This document shows positions 27,101 through 35,245 of a DNA stretch of 54,806 bases, piece by piece. The first letter of the stretch is position 1; each line of letters starts with the position of its first letter. The stretch is from an uncultured Spirochaetota bacterium (GTDB lineage: Bacteria; Spirochaetota; Spirochaetia; Treponematales; Treponemataceae). Below the pieces are notes generated by a model. The model worked only from the letters and a program-made list of their open reading frames with translations, did no database searches and was not told the origin of the DNA. The translations under genes and the position numbers were made by a program. Where the stretch lies: positions 1 through 54,806 of the forward strand of contig CALXMF010000015.1 of assembly GCA_944389415.1 (NCBI GenBank), read 5' to 3'.

Positions 27101-27481
27101 GATACGCCCATCATTAAATATACCTTCAAGAGAAACCGTATTAAACAGGAGAGACTGCGCGGTCAGTGTTTCAGTTTTATCACTGCCCGATTTCTGCATT
27201 TCAAGTGTAACGTTGCCTTCTGCGTACAATAGATCCCGTTCTCGGCTGTAATTGACAAGACCTGCCCGTATCACATTTGTCGACTCATCTTGTGAAACAG
27301 ATACAATTACATCGCCTTTAAAAACGATAAGTTCGCCGCCTGATACCGGATCCTTGCTATATTCCGTTTTCTGAGCCTGAATAATATTCACAACGCTTGT
27401 ATTGTTTTCCGCCGCAAATAATGAAAAAGAAAACAATACAAATGCTGCCGCAGACAGCAAAAAACGAAAATACGATTTCAT
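24155..27481 (-). CDS. lptD: LptD/OstA-family outer-membrane protein
   Basis: 1108 residues. A signal peptide (MKSYFRFLLSAAAFVLF...SLFA) is cleaved before AENN. An OstA-like N-terminal beta-taco (YSKDPVSGGELIVFKGDVIV, VNYSRERDLLYAEGNVTL; about 35-150) is followed by the LptD junction (GRVPVLYLPFFYYPKDELI) and a large C-terminal beta-barrel. In Gram-negatives LptD inserts LPS into the outer membrane. Many treponemes lack LPS yet keep a homologue, so the substrate may be another lipid. Unusual is a long acidic low-complexity insertion near residues 540-600 (VINESKTDEDVAPDTENNE, DDNEDEYTDAAEEP) within the barrel region. The gene follows uvrA by 11 bases and is probably expressed from the uvrA promoter; AGGTG precedes the ATG. 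Confidence 0.88.
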   Translation of the reverse strand: MKSYFRFLLSAAAFVLFSFSLFAAENNTSVVNIIQAQKTEYSKDPVSGGELIVFKGDVIVSVSQDESTNVIRAGLVNYSRERDLLYAEGNVTLEMQKSGSDKTETLTAQSLLFNTVSLEGIFNDGRIIQVNAASTSSSEQAADSTMIVSAEMFGRNRSGTIVFKNGTLTFCDDPNPHWKIRASRIWLLPGNEFAFANALLYVGRVPVLYLPFFYYPKDELIINPVFGYTAAAGYFFQTTTYLIGRKPLDTDASDSPLSFMRSSTLMKQRREGLMLHNLDEPETNPPVNSLKLMADYYTSLGGMTGLEGKFKLNDYITDISFSALLGFSRTLFPVDGSSIKVIHAPSGDTYMDSSVFMGVSLPFRYKASFNMEVAKPLKLSIKLPLYSDAYFDEHFITDRKESMDWLEMLMSGTATTDDSDTNYLSSFEWTASGSYSLPSLSSVQPYISSASITFSSSLLFNTIDNTASIAQEARQYSPARKSFTPSQITPLKMSLSLSGTLFEYPAKSSSAASVSEAAKNLLVPSEFGGTRPDMLSEPYRTKAEKEAEVINESKTDEDVAPDTENNETVTTKDESSADTTENVADDNEDEYTDAAEEPVLPESVFPVLAVSAPSVSIPGGLTYKLSYSISPDLQTQITYPTLVQASDFDWENILSSVITFKSPVKLSSALGYRDNFISLSNAVTFSPVIQTHPVLLRKGNGGGYGYDDSYIDSVRRNDYAARKFDLENTNEVVLKPFIYTEYFSSSYISWNTGIKLIRTEFIGTADNPEWKYHTPEWDDDSFTTHTFNVNLAAKQGDFSQTLLLSNYLPPTTDRYMAKLTLGFPFNISLSTEGGVEQKSSTDESWVLRPVKQTGSISLFDGKLSLSESYSYNMEEKHHDSFSISASAYGATLSYAMSYTTGYDFDASQGWITKKEKEFLASSLSLSYKSPSATYTFLGEYISIAPVLSTEINYNLLKPTSSYFTFSPALKLKINNVLEFTFSSTSRNDVIFRYVADAVGFAGDIPGEKNVFKDLFNSFAFWDDLKRQQSGFKIKSFNLKISHSLHDWDLAAEFEIEPRLIKDSKPYYYDFSPYISLSVVWRPMSSMKTTIADDYGEFKLNPADNSSSD

Positions 27482-27492
27482 GCACAGAACAC

Positions 27493-30384
27493 CTATTCAG
27501 AACAGATGTCAGCCTGCTCCGCACGGCGGTCAAGCATCTCTTTTATATAATATCCAGTATAAGACTGTGAGCATACAGCAACTTGTTCAGGAGTACCAAC
27601 AGCAATAATCTGACCTCCGCCAGTTCCGCCTTCTGGTCCAAGATCAATAATGTGATCAGCCTGTAAAATAACATCCAGATTATGTTCAATCATCACAACA
27701 GTATTACCCTGCTCTACAAGCCGCTGGATTACTTCCATAAGCTGTTTAACATCCGCAAAATGCAGGCCTGTTGTTGGTTCATCAAGAATATACAGCGTTT
27801 TTCCTGTGGAGCGGCGTGCAAGTTCATTCGCCAGCTTGACACGCTGGGCTTCGCCACCTGACAGAGTCAACGCTGACTGTCCCAATTTGATATATCCTAG
27901 ACCAACAGATTTAAGTGTCTCCATTTTTCTGGCAATATGCGGTATATGTTCAAAAAACGAACAGGCTTCTTCTATCGTCATCTCAAGAACATCATGAATA
28001 TTTTTTCCATGATAACGGACTTCAAGTGTTTCCTGATTAAATCGCCGTCCGCCGCATACGTCACAGGTAATATATACATCAGGAAGAAAATTCATTTCTA
28101 TAGTAATAGTTCCAGCTCCCTGACAGTTTTCACAGCGGCCGCCTTTTACATTAAAGCTGAATCTTCCCGGTTTATATCCTCTTGCTTTAGCGTCAGGAAG
28201 AGAAGCAAATAAATCTCGAATACCATTGAATACACCTACATATGTTGCCGGATTGGAACGAGGTGTGCGTCCGATAGGACTCTGGTCAATATTGATCACC
28301 TTATCAATGTGTTCCAATCCCGAAAGCGTTTCATATGCCCCGACTGGTAAATTAGAATGCATCACCGCATTTGATACCGCAGGATAAAACACATCACCGA
28401 GCAGTGTACTTTTACCGGAACCAGAGACCCCTGTTATACAGGTAAATGTGCCAAGAGGAATATCAACTGATACATTCTTCAAATTGTGTTCAGAAACACC
28501 AGTAAGCACAATATGATTGCCATTTCCCTGACGCCGGACAGCGGGAATTTCCATCCGCAGCGTACCGGCAAGATACTGCCCCGTAAGACTTTCCGGCACC
28601 CGCATGACTTCTTCGGGAGTACCTGACGCAACAACTGTTCCGCCGTGCACACCGGCACCAGGTCCAAGATCTACTATCCAGTCTGCCGTACGAAGTGTCT
28701 GTTCGTCATGCTCAACAACGATAAGGGTGTTACCAAGATCACGCAGATATGTCAGTGTATCAATGAGCCGCTGATTATCACGCTGGTGCAGTCCAATAGA
28801 TGGTTCGTCAAGAATATACAACACACCCATTAAGCTCGCACCAATCTGCGTCGCAAGGCGAATACGCTGGGCCTCTCCGCCAGAAAGTGTCGCAGCCCGC
28901 CGTTCAAGCGTCAGATAATCAAGCCCGACATTTTTCATGAACCGCAGACGGTCTCGTATTTCCTTTTCTATCTGCCGTGCAATCTGCCGCTGCGTTTCTG
29001 ACAGCTGCAATTTATCAAAAAAATCAATAGATTCGGCAACAGACAACAATGTCAAATCATAAATATTTTTGCCGCCGACTGTTACTGCTAATACTTCCGG
29101 CTTGAGCCGCCGGCCATGGCAGCAGGCACATTCACGATGAGCCATATACTGTTCAAGATTCTCCCGCATTGTCTCCGAAAAGGCCTCATTATATCGGCGC
29201 TGTAAATCGGCAAACACTCCAATCCATTTCTGATCATAGACCGAATGCCCTTCACCGCTCTGTTTGTGATACACAAAATGAATGGAACGGTCAGAACCAT
29301 GAAAAATAACATCAAATTGCTTTTGAGTAAGCTGGTTAAGCGGCGTATCAAGCGAAAAGCCATACGCATCTGCCAATGCGGCAAAACGTGTATGATTCCA
29401 TGCAGATTCCGGATTATACGGCAGCAGCGCGCCTTCATTAAAAGATTTACTGCGGTCAGGAGCAATCAGATCAATATCAAACTCCATTTTTTCGCCAAGA
29501 CCGGTACATTCAGGACATGCTCCAAACGGATTATTGAACGAGAACATACGCGGCTGCAATTCCGGTATTGATATGCCGCAGTCAGGACACGCATTTTTCT
29601 GCGAAAAGAATTCCTCACTCTCAGTAAACAGTTTTTGCCCGTCAGCATCTGTACCTGCGGGAGTCTGTCTCAATACAAGAACAATACCGTTCGCACTGCT
29701 GAGAGCTGTTTCTATAGAATCGGCAAGGCGTTTGCGCACAGAATCACTGATTATGATACGATCTATCACTAATTCTATTGTGTGTTTTTTCTGTTTATCA
29801 AGTTTTATAGTACTGTCAAGCTCTACCATCAAACCATCTATGCGCGCACGGACAAAACCAGACTTGCGCGCGTCATCAATGATTTTCTGGTGTTCTCCTT
29901 TTTTACCGCGGATAACCGGCGACAAAATCTGAACTCGCGTACCAGCACCCCAGCTCATCACCGTGTCTATAATCTGATCTGTCGACTGCTCATGTATCTC
30001 ACGTCCGCACTGAGGACAGTGAGGCGTACCAATACGCGCGAACAGCAGGCGATAATAATCATATATTTCGGTCACTGTACCAACAGTAGAACGGGGATTT
30101 TTATGGGTTGTTTTCTGTTCTATCGAAATAGCCGGCGACAATCCTTCTATATAATCAATATCAGGCTTATCCATACGCCCCAGAAACTGCCTCGCATATG
30201 AAGACAAGCTTTCTACATACCGGCGCTGTCCTTCGGCAAAGATTGTGTCAAACGCAAGTGAACTTTTGCCCGAACCGGAAAGTCCAGACACCACAACCAG
30301 TTTATTGCGCGGCAATTCCACATCTATATTTTTAAGATTGTGCTCCCGGGCACCCTTTACGATGAGTTTACTGGATTCTGACAT
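27493..30384 (-). CDS. uvrA: UvrABC excinuclease subunit A
   Basis: 963 residues, normal for UvrA, the damage-recognising ATPase of nucleotide excision repair. It has two ABC modules, with Walker [10 protein letters not shown] near the N-terminus and GVSGSGKST in the second half, and signatures [12 protein letters not shown] and [12 protein letters not shown]. There are zinc-binding cysteine pairs: CPQCG, CPDCG...CPECTG, and CENCQG...CDVCGG. The C-terminal [15 protein letters not shown] is intact. The ATG at 30384 has no Shine-Dalgarno, and a good -10 ends six bases upstream, so a leaderless mRNA is predicted. It is followed by lptD after 11 bases, coupling DNA repair and envelope genes in one transcript. 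Confidence 0.97.
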   Translation of the reverse strand: MSESSKLIVKGAREHNLKNIDVELPRNKLVVVSGLSGSGKSSLAFDTIFAEGQRRYVESLSSYARQFLGRMDKPDIDYIEGLSPAISIEQKTTHKNPRSTVGTVTEIYDYYRLLFARIGTPHCPQCGREIHEQSTDQIIDTVMSWGAGTRVQILSPVIRGKKGEHQKIIDDARKSGFVRARIDGLMVELDSTIKLDKQKKHTIELVIDRIIISDSVRKRLADSIETALSSANGIVLVLRQTPAGTDADGQKLFTESEEFFSQKNACPDCGISIPELQPRMFSFNNPFGACPECTGLGEKMEFDIDLIAPDRSKSFNEGALLPYNPESAWNHTRFAALADAYGFSLDTPLNQLTQKQFDVIFHGSDRSIHFVYHKQSGEGHSVYDQKWIGVFADLQRRYNEAFSETMRENLEQYMAHRECACCHGRRLKPEVLAVTVGGKNIYDLTLLSVAESIDFFDKLQLSETQRQIARQIEKEIRDRLRFMKNVGLDYLTLERRAATLSGGEAQRIRLATQIGASLMGVLYILDEPSIGLHQRDNQRLIDTLTYLRDLGNTLIVVEHDEQTLRTADWIVDLGPGAGVHGGTVVASGTPEEVMRVPESLTGQYLAGTLRMEIPAVRRQGNGNHIVLTGVSEHNLKNVSVDIPLGTFTCITGVSGSGKSTLLGDVFYPAVSNAVMHSNLPVGAYETLSGLEHIDKVINIDQSPIGRTPRSNPATYVGVFNGIRDLFASLPDAKARGYKPGRFSFNVKGGRCENCQGAGTITIEMNFLPDVYITCDVCGGRRFNQETLEVRYHGKNIHDVLEMTIEEACSFFEHIPHIARKMETLKSVGLGYIKLGQSALTLSGGEAQRVKLANELARRSTGKTLYILDEPTTGLHFADVKQLMEVIQRLVEQGNTVVMIEHNLDVILQADHIIDLGPEGGTGGGQIIAVGTPEQVAVCSQSYTGYYIKEMLDRRAEQADICSE

Positions 30385-30390
30385 ATACTT

Positions 30391-30419
30391 ATTTTAGTAA
30401 AATATAATAAAAAAAACAA
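30391..30419 (-). promoter_or_regulatory. Promoter of uvrA-lptD, predicted leaderless
   Basis: TTGTTT (30419-30414), 17-base T-rich spacer, TAAAAT (30396-30391), then six bases to the ATG. No LexA-like or other operator was recognised. Confidence 0.6.
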
Positions 30420-30451
30420 TCAAGCAGAAAAATGCGTCTGTGCAGCCCTAT

Positions 30452-30483
30452 AAAAAAAGAACAGGCACAAGGCCTGTTCTTTT
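30452..30483 (-). terminator. Rho-independent terminator of the small lipoprotein gene
   Basis: On the minus strand GAACAGGC and GCCTGTTC form a perfect 8-bp stem around a 5-base loop, followed by seven T residues. It stands 17 bases after the stop of the lipoprotein gene (30500) and insulates uvrA. Flanking A and T runs extend the stem and could also stop plus-strand transcription. Confidence 0.85.
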
Positions 30484-30499
30484 CTATTTTCATCATACT

Positions 30500-31054
30500 T
30501 CACTTTAGTTCAAAAATAATAACATCCCCATTGTACGATTTAACAACCTCCGGCTGATAGAAAGAATCACTGTCCAGCTTTTCTTTAATCATAAATGAAG
30601 GAGAATCTGTATATGAAGAAGCAATTTCAAGACCATCACTTCCTATCTGCTCCACTAACACCTTCTCATTTTCGTACCGCTTAGTTTGACCAGATGAATC
30701 AATTAAATACATGCCATTATACTTACTATTCCTGTTATAAATCTCTATCGTATATGTTTCAGCAGGCATGGCGATATAACTGTAGCCGCGGTTACTCCAA
30801 TACACGCTGTTATCTCTTACTGTCTTCCCTTCCTGAGTATTATCTTTTACAGCCATCACTTCCGGCGTATAATATTCATCTCCGGTAAATGTTTCTCCGC
30901 TCGAGAGTTTGAGAACTTTTGTTTGATCATTCTGAGTAACACTAATACAAATCTCCGCACCAGTACTGTTTGTGAATGTGTACGGGCCTGATAATGGTTC
31001 TCCGCAACCAGTCAGGCACAATGCGGCAAGACAGATACTTATAAGTTTTAACAT
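30500..31054 (-). CDS. Small lipoprotein, unknown function
   Basis: 184 residues with a clear lipoprotein signal (MLKLISICLAALCLTGC; Cys17). The mature part is polar and beta-rich (YTFTNSTGAEICISVTQND, LKLSSGETFTGDEYYTPE, ETYTIEIYNRNSKYNGMY), compatible with one small sandwich domain. It stands alone: its own promoter upstream, AGAGG seven bases before the ATG, and a strong terminator after. It is divergent from the GNAT gene. No family is recognised. Confidence 0.85.
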   Translation of the reverse strand: MLKLISICLAALCLTGCGEPLSGPYTFTNSTGAEICISVTQNDQTKVLKLSSGETFTGDEYYTPEVMAVKDNTQEGKTVRDNSVYWSNRGYSYIAMPAETYTIEIYNRNSKYNGMYLIDSSGQTKRYENEKVLVEQIGSDGLEIASSYTDSPSFMIKEKLDSDSFYQPEVVKSYNGDVIIFELK

Positions 31055-31075
31055 AAAATAACCTCTGTTTTATTC

Positions 31076-31104
31076 AGTATATCAGCAAAACCACGTTCAT
31101 ACAA
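31076..31104 (-). promoter_or_regulatory. Promoter of the small lipoprotein gene
   Basis: TTGTAT (31104-31099), 17 bases, TATACT (31081-31076). It is followed by a short leader carrying AGAGG before the ATG at 31054. Confidence 0.55.
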
Positions 31105-31205
31105 CATATCCGGTAAGACTCCTGTTCCAGAGAGATATTTTTTATGTACCTCAGCTTTCATTATTATGGTTGAAATTATAATTTCCCAATTTCTTTTAAC
31201 CGTGG

Positions 31206-31211
31206 TATACT
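31206..31211 (+). promoter_or_regulatory. -10 element for the GNAT gene
   Basis: TATACT lies 32 bases before the ATG at 31244. No close -35 match is seen 16-18 bases upstream. A good TAGGAG ribosome site lies six bases before the ATG. Confidence 0.35.
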
Positions 31212-31243
31212 ATAGTTACGCGCAGCACACGTAGGAGACGCCT

Positions 31244-31693
31244 ATGATTTCCGTTCATGATTATGATCAGATAGATCAGGTACAGCACCTGTGGCGGGAG
31301 CTGATGCAGAGTAATATACGTTCTTCTGTGTATTTCGCAGAATATTTCCGCACGTTTCAGTTTGAGACACGAAAGGAACTGCTCGCACAGAAAATCGCAG
31401 AAGGCTTTGCAGTTCGTATTTTTTTGCTCAACGATGACTGGCATGATGGGTTCTGCCTTATCAGTTATCATAAAATACGTTCATGCGCTGAAATTGAAAT
31501 GATTTTTGTGCGCGATGAGCTGCGGCGGCAGGGCCACGGTTCGTGTTTGATGAACGCGGCGCTTGAAACACTTCATCATGAAAATATCAAAAACATCAGT
31601 CTAAATGTTACGTATGGCAACGACGGGGCAATACGTTTTTACGAAAAGTACGGCTTCCGCCCGTTTGCTCTTGAAATGCTCTGTCTTAAATAA
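31244..31693 (+). CDS. GNAT-family N-acetyltransferase
   Basis: 149 residues. The acetyl-CoA-binding motif A is present as IEMIFVRDELRRQGHGSCLMNAA (Q/RxxGxG at RRQGHG), followed by the motif B pattern LNVTYGNDGAIRFYEKYGFRPF. These are typical of small cytoplasmic acetyltransferases acting on amines or protein N-termini. The substrate cannot be told. The start ATG at 31244 has TAGGAG six bases upstream. The yeiH-like gene follows after 48 bases. Confidence 0.88.
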   Translation: MISVHDYDQIDQVQHLWRELMQSNIRSSVYFAEYFRTFQFETRKELLAQKIAEGFAVRIFLLNDDWHDGFCLISYHKIRSCAEIEMIFVRDELRRQGHGSCLMNAALETLHHENIKNISLNVTYGNDGAIRFYEKYGFRPFALEMLCLK

Positions 31694-31720
31694 TATCATA
31701 TACCGCTGATATTTTGTTTA
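31692..31720 (+). terminator. Weak hairpin after the GNAT gene
   Basis: AATATCA and TGATATT form a 7-bp A+T-rich stem around an 8-base loop, followed by TTGTTTATTT. It may reduce read-through into the exporter gene; the stem is weak. Confidence 0.3.
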
Positions 31721-31741
31721 TTTCTACTCAAGAGGTACAGT

Positions 31742-32785
31742 ATGAAACTCTCCACCTGGATACGCAATGTATGGCCGGGGGTGCTGCTTGCGTTTATTAT
31801 TGCTCTTCCATCATGGTATCTGGGACAATTGATTCCAGTCGCTGGAGCACCAGTATTCGCGATTCTTATCGGTATGATCGTTACACTGTTTATAAAAGAT
31901 AAAACGCGTATTAAAGACGGTATTACCTATACATCTAAAAAAATCCTGCAATATGCGGTAATTCTGCTCGGATTTGGTCTGAATCTGTCTACGGTACTGC
32001 AAACAGGCGCTCAATCACTGCCGGTTATTGCTTCAACCGTTGCCGCATCGCTGATTATCGCATTCGCGCTGTATCGTGTACTTGCGATTCCATCAAAAAC
32101 AGCGGTGCTTGTGGGTGTTGGCTCCAGTATCTGCGGCGGTTCAGCAATTGCTGCTACGGCACCGGTTATAGAGGCTGATGATGAAGAAATCGCACAGGCA
32201 ATTTCTGTTATTTTTCTATTTAATGTGGCGGCAGCGTTGCTGTTTCCAACGCTTGGCGACAAAGTGTTTCATATGACAGATGAGGGTTTTGCTTTGTTCG
32301 CAGGAACTGCTGTCAACGATACATCCTCTGTCACAGCGGCAGCAGCTGCATGGGATGGAATGCATGGAGGCAACACGCTTGAAGGAGCAACCGTTGTTAA
32401 GCTGACACGAACACTCGTGATTATTCCCATCACACTGTTTCTTGCACTGTACCGCGCTCATAAGGCAAAGAAAGGATCTGGCAGCGGCGCAGGCGGTGTA
32501 AAATTCAGTATCGCAAAAATATTCCCCATGTTTATTCTATATTTCATTCTCGCATCTGTGATAACAACAATTGCCGGAAACGCGGGAGTTCCATCTTCTG
32601 TATTTAGCCCGCTTAAAACGCTCAGCAAATTTTTTATTGTAATGGCTATGGCGGCCATCGGTATCAACACCGATATTGCAACTCTTATAAAAAAGGGCGG
32701 CAAACCTCTGTTGCTGGGGTTCTGCTGCTGGGCAGGTATTACAGCAGTCAGTCTCGCCATGCAGCACATGATGGGTTTGTGGTAG
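31742..32785 (+). CDS. YeiH/UPF0324-family membrane transporter
   Basis: 347 residues with about ten hydrophobic helices. The family-typical [19 protein letters not shown] stretch (about 124-142) and [14 protein letters not shown] are present. YeiH-family proteins are annotated as putative sulfate or sulfonate exporters, though the substrate is poorly established. AAGAGG lies six bases before the ATG. Neighbouring genes give no clear substrate hint, although the sulfur-amino-acid genes metF-metH are nearby. Confidence 0.9.
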   Translation: MKLSTWIRNVWPGVLLAFIIALPSWYLGQLIPVAGAPVFAILIGMIVTLFIKDKTRIKDGITYTSKKILQYAVILLGFGLNLSTVLQTGAQSLPVIASTVAASLIIAFALYRVLAIPSKTAVLVGVGSSICGGSAIAATAPVIEADDEEIAQAISVIFLFNVAAALLFPTLGDKVFHMTDEGFALFAGTAVNDTSSVTAAAAAWDGMHGGNTLEGATVVKLTRTLVIIPITLFLALYRAHKAKKGSGSGAGGVKFSIAKIFPMFILYFILASVITTIAGNAGVPSSVFSPLKTLSKFFIVMAMAAIGINTDIATLIKKGGKPLLLGFCCWAGITAVSLAMQHMMGLW

Positions 32786-32821
32786 ACCCGATATCATAGG
32801 ATACGGCCCTTTTATTTCGGC

Positions 32822-32849
32822 GACATATCAGCTATAGTAGCGATATGTC
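32822..32849 (+). promoter_or_regulatory. -10 box within an inverted repeat at the rqcH start (possible operator, leaderless)
   Basis: GACATATC (32822-32829) and GATATGTC (32842-32849) are a perfect 8-bp inverted repeat. The 12 bases between them hold TATAGT (32833-32838), and the second arm contains the ATG (32845), six bases after the -10. There is no Shine-Dalgarno. The -35 region (TTTTAT) is poor, which suits an activated or repressor-controlled promoter. Confidence 0.5.
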
Positions 32850-34266
32850 GCTGAATTGGAAAGAAATTGATCTGGCGCTTTCTGAGCTTGATTTAGAAGG
32901 CGCGTTTATACAGCAGATTGTACAGCCTGGCTACGACAGTCTTGCGCTGCATGTCTACAAACAGGGAACTGCCAAAACAGTACTCATCTGTCTTGCCGCA
33001 GGAGCGTGCCGCATACATGAGACACACCTGGCAATACCTAAAAATGACAAACCACTGCGTTTTATGGAGTTTATGCGCTCGCGTATTAAAGGCAGCAGAA
33101 TTGTTTCAGCAAGACAGCTTGGTCAGGAACGTGTTATCCAGTGTTCTCTTTTACATGGAGATGAGGCTTTCTACATGTACATCAGACTCTGGAGCGGAGC
33201 GGCAAATATTATTATTACTAATACAGATAATAGTATCCTTGATACATTTTATCGCCGACCTAGCCGCGGTGAGATAACCGGTAAAATATTCATTCCGCCG
33301 CAATGGCATGAGGTACCTGACGAAAAAGCCGCATCCAGGCAGATACGATCATTTGATTTTGAAGATGCACAGTCAGCTTCATTCAATGAAAATATCGATC
33401 GTTGGTACAGTGAACATGCGCAGTCTCTATCCCGTGAGTCACTGCTGGAACAGGCGGAACGTTTCTATACAGCAAGCCGTACCCGCCTTGAAACAGCACT
33501 TGACCGACTTCGTAAGAAGCAGCTCTCTTTTCAGAATGCAGATCAGTTTAAACATTTCGGAGATCTTATTCTCGCAAACGGTCATCTGATTGACGGATCT
33601 TCAGATCTTCTTGCCTGCGAAGATTATGAAACAGGGCAGCCTATATCTATCAGAATCGACAGGCACAAAAGCGCAGCCGAAAACGCAGCTGATTATTATG
33701 AAAGCTATAAAAAAGCACAGTCTGGAGCTGCCGCACTTGAAGATGAAATTGCCCAAACAATGCAAAGTCTGCGTGAACTTGATAGTGCATATGAGGCATT
33801 TCAAAACGAATCTAATCCCTTTATCATACAGCAGATGCTGCGAAAGCAAACCAAACCGGAACAGCAGCTGGAAAAAAAATATCCAGGTCTTGCCTATAAT
33901 ATACAAGGCTGGATCATACTTGTCGGCAGAAACGCTGGTGAAAACGATGCATTACTGCGCCGCCATATAAAGGGTCAGGATATGTGGCTGCATACCAGAG
34001 ATTGGGCAGGCGGTTACGTATTTATCAAACATCGGCCGAACAAATCAATTCCTCTGGAAATCCTTATCGCCGCAGGTAATTTGGCTGTTTATCATTCAAA
34101 AGGAAGACGCGCAGGAACAGCGGATCTATATTATACACAGGCAAAAAACCTCAAACGGGTAAAGAATGGGCCAAAAGGTCTTGTTATTCCGGCAAATGAA
34201 AAAAATCTATGTATCAAATGTGATCAAACACTCCTGAGAGAAATTGAAAAACATCTGATTGTGTAG
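32845..34266 (+). CDS. rqcH: NFACT-family ribosome quality control protein RqcH (Tae2/FbpA-like)
   Basis: 473 residues, shorter than the roughly 570 of well-known RqcH proteins. RqcH binds stalled 50S subunits and adds alanine tails. The N-terminal NFACT-N domain includes CRIHETHLAIPKNDKPLRFMEFM and an acidic-Arg pair in GQERVIQC at the position of the tRNA-contacting DR motif. A coiled-coil region follows (about 290-345). The C-terminal NFACT-R domain has the hallmark DMWLHTRDWAGGYVFIK, AVYHSKGRRAG and VPANEKNLC. The shortness seems to come from the helical middle. Its ATG is predicted leaderless. It was formerly called a fibronectin-binding protein; that label should not be taken as function. 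Confidence 0.88.
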   Translation: MSLNWKEIDLALSELDLEGAFIQQIVQPGYDSLALHVYKQGTAKTVLICLAAGACRIHETHLAIPKNDKPLRFMEFMRSRIKGSRIVSARQLGQERVIQCSLLHGDEAFYMYIRLWSGAANIIITNTDNSILDTFYRRPSRGEITGKIFIPPQWHEVPDEKAASRQIRSFDFEDAQSASFNENIDRWYSEHAQSLSRESLLEQAERFYTASRTRLETALDRLRKKQLSFQNADQFKHFGDLILANGHLIDGSSDLLACEDYETGQPISIRIDRHKSAAENAADYYESYKKAQSGAAALEDEIAQTMQSLRELDSAYEAFQNESNPFIIQQMLRKQTKPEQQLEKKYPGLAYNIQGWIILVGRNAGENDALLRRHIKGQDMWLHTRDWAGGYVFIKHRPNKSIPLEILIAAGNLAVYHSKGRRAGTADLYYTQAKNLKRVKNGPKGLVIPANEKNLCIKCDQTLLREIEKHLIV

Positions 34267-34282
34267 AAAAGCGCAGTCCAGC

Positions 34283-34312
34283 TTGCATTTTACATTCTTT
34301 TTCTGTTAAAAT
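34283..34312 (+). promoter_or_regulatory. Promoter of metF-metH
   Basis: TTGCAT (34283-34288), 18-base spacer, TAAAAT (34307-34312), followed by a 40-base leader with AAAGGA seven bases before the ATG. The leader is too short for a SAM or cobalamin riboswitch. Confidence 0.5.
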
Positions 34313-34357
34313 ACTTCAAATTCTTCAGTAATAATAACGATTATAAAGGATGATTTG

Positions 34358-35245
34358 ATGTTTATCCGCGATATACTAAACAGAAAAAAACTTTCAGTTT
34401 CATTTGAGATATTCCCTCCCAAGGCAGATAAAAACCCCGACTCAGTTATCAGTACCGCGCGTAAACTGGCATGCAGTAAGCCGGATTTTATGAGTATCAC
34501 ATATGGTGCAGGAGGTTCTTCTCGCCGCAATACAGTAACTGTCGCGGCAGAAATTGAACAATGCGGTATACCAGCACTCGCACACCTCACTTGTGTTGGT
34601 TCGTCCTCAGAGGATATTCATCAGGTAATACAATCTCTCAAAGAAAAACAGATACACAATGTACTCGCACTCAGAGGAGATCTCCCAGATGGAATACAGA
34701 CAGTTCCCGGTTTTGCACATGCGTCAGACCTTGTCCCGCTTCTGCGCAAAGAAGGTTTTTGTGTTGGCGGCGCCTGTTATCCGGAAGGTCATCCCGAAAG
34801 TAAAAATAAAATTGAAGATATTGAGAATCTGAAATATAAAGTAGAAGCGGGAACCGAATTTTTAACAACACAAATGTTTTTTGATAATGATATGCTCTAC
34901 AGCTTTTTGTACCGGCTACAGTCCGCAGGGATTCAGGTACCGGTTATCGCTGGCATCATGCCGGTTACTACTGCGGCGCAGATACAGAGAATGGTTTCGC
35001 TGTCCAATGCATTTATGCCGCGCAAACTGCTCATGATTATAGACCGGTTCGCAGATAATCCAGCCGCACTGCGTCAGGCAGGTATTGCTTATGCCGTTGA
35101 TCAGATCATCGATCTTGTATCAAACGGTATCCGCGGTATTCATATTTATACTATGAATAAAAGTGAAAATGCTGCTGATATTCTCTCTGCTATTTATGAA
35201 ATTATCAATGCCGTAAACGGTCAACCGGAAAATACAAATGAGTGA
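34358..35245 (+). CDS. metF: 5,10-methylenetetrahydrofolate reductase
   Basis: 295 residues from the ATG at 34358 (the in-frame TTG at 34355 is less likely; AAAGGA is seven bases before the ATG). It makes 5-methyl-THF for methionine synthesis with FAD. Family motifs seen: SVSFEIFPPKAD with the catalytic Glu, SITYGAGGSSRRNT, HLTCVGSS, VLALRGDLPDG, GACYPEGHPE and TQMFFDN. The last codons overlap the metH start by eight bases, so the two are translationally coupled, and the product feeds MetH directly. Confidence 0.97.
   Translation: MFIRDILNRKKLSVSFEIFPPKADKNPDSVISTARKLACSKPDFMSITYGAGGSSRRNTVTVAAEIEQCGIPALAHLTCVGSSSEDIHQVIQSLKEKQIHNVLALRGDLPDGIQTVPGFAHASDLVPLLRKEGFCVGGACYPEGHPESKNKIEDIENLKYKVEAGTEFLTTQMFFDNDMLYSFLYRLQSAGIQVPVIAGIMPVTTAAQIQRMVSLSNAFMPRKLLMIIDRFADNPAALRQAGIAYAVDQIIDLVSNGIRGIHIYTMNKSENAADILSAIYEIINAVNGQPENTNE

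Noticed and set aside
32845-34266. Fibronectin-binding adhesin
   Set aside because: The NFACT motifs (DMWLHTRDW, AVYHSKGRRAG) mark a cytoplasmic ribosome quality control factor; there is no export signal.
34267-34357. SAM or cobalamin riboswitch before metF-metH
   Set aside because: Only about 40 bases separate the predicted transcription start from the ATG, and no conserved core is visible.
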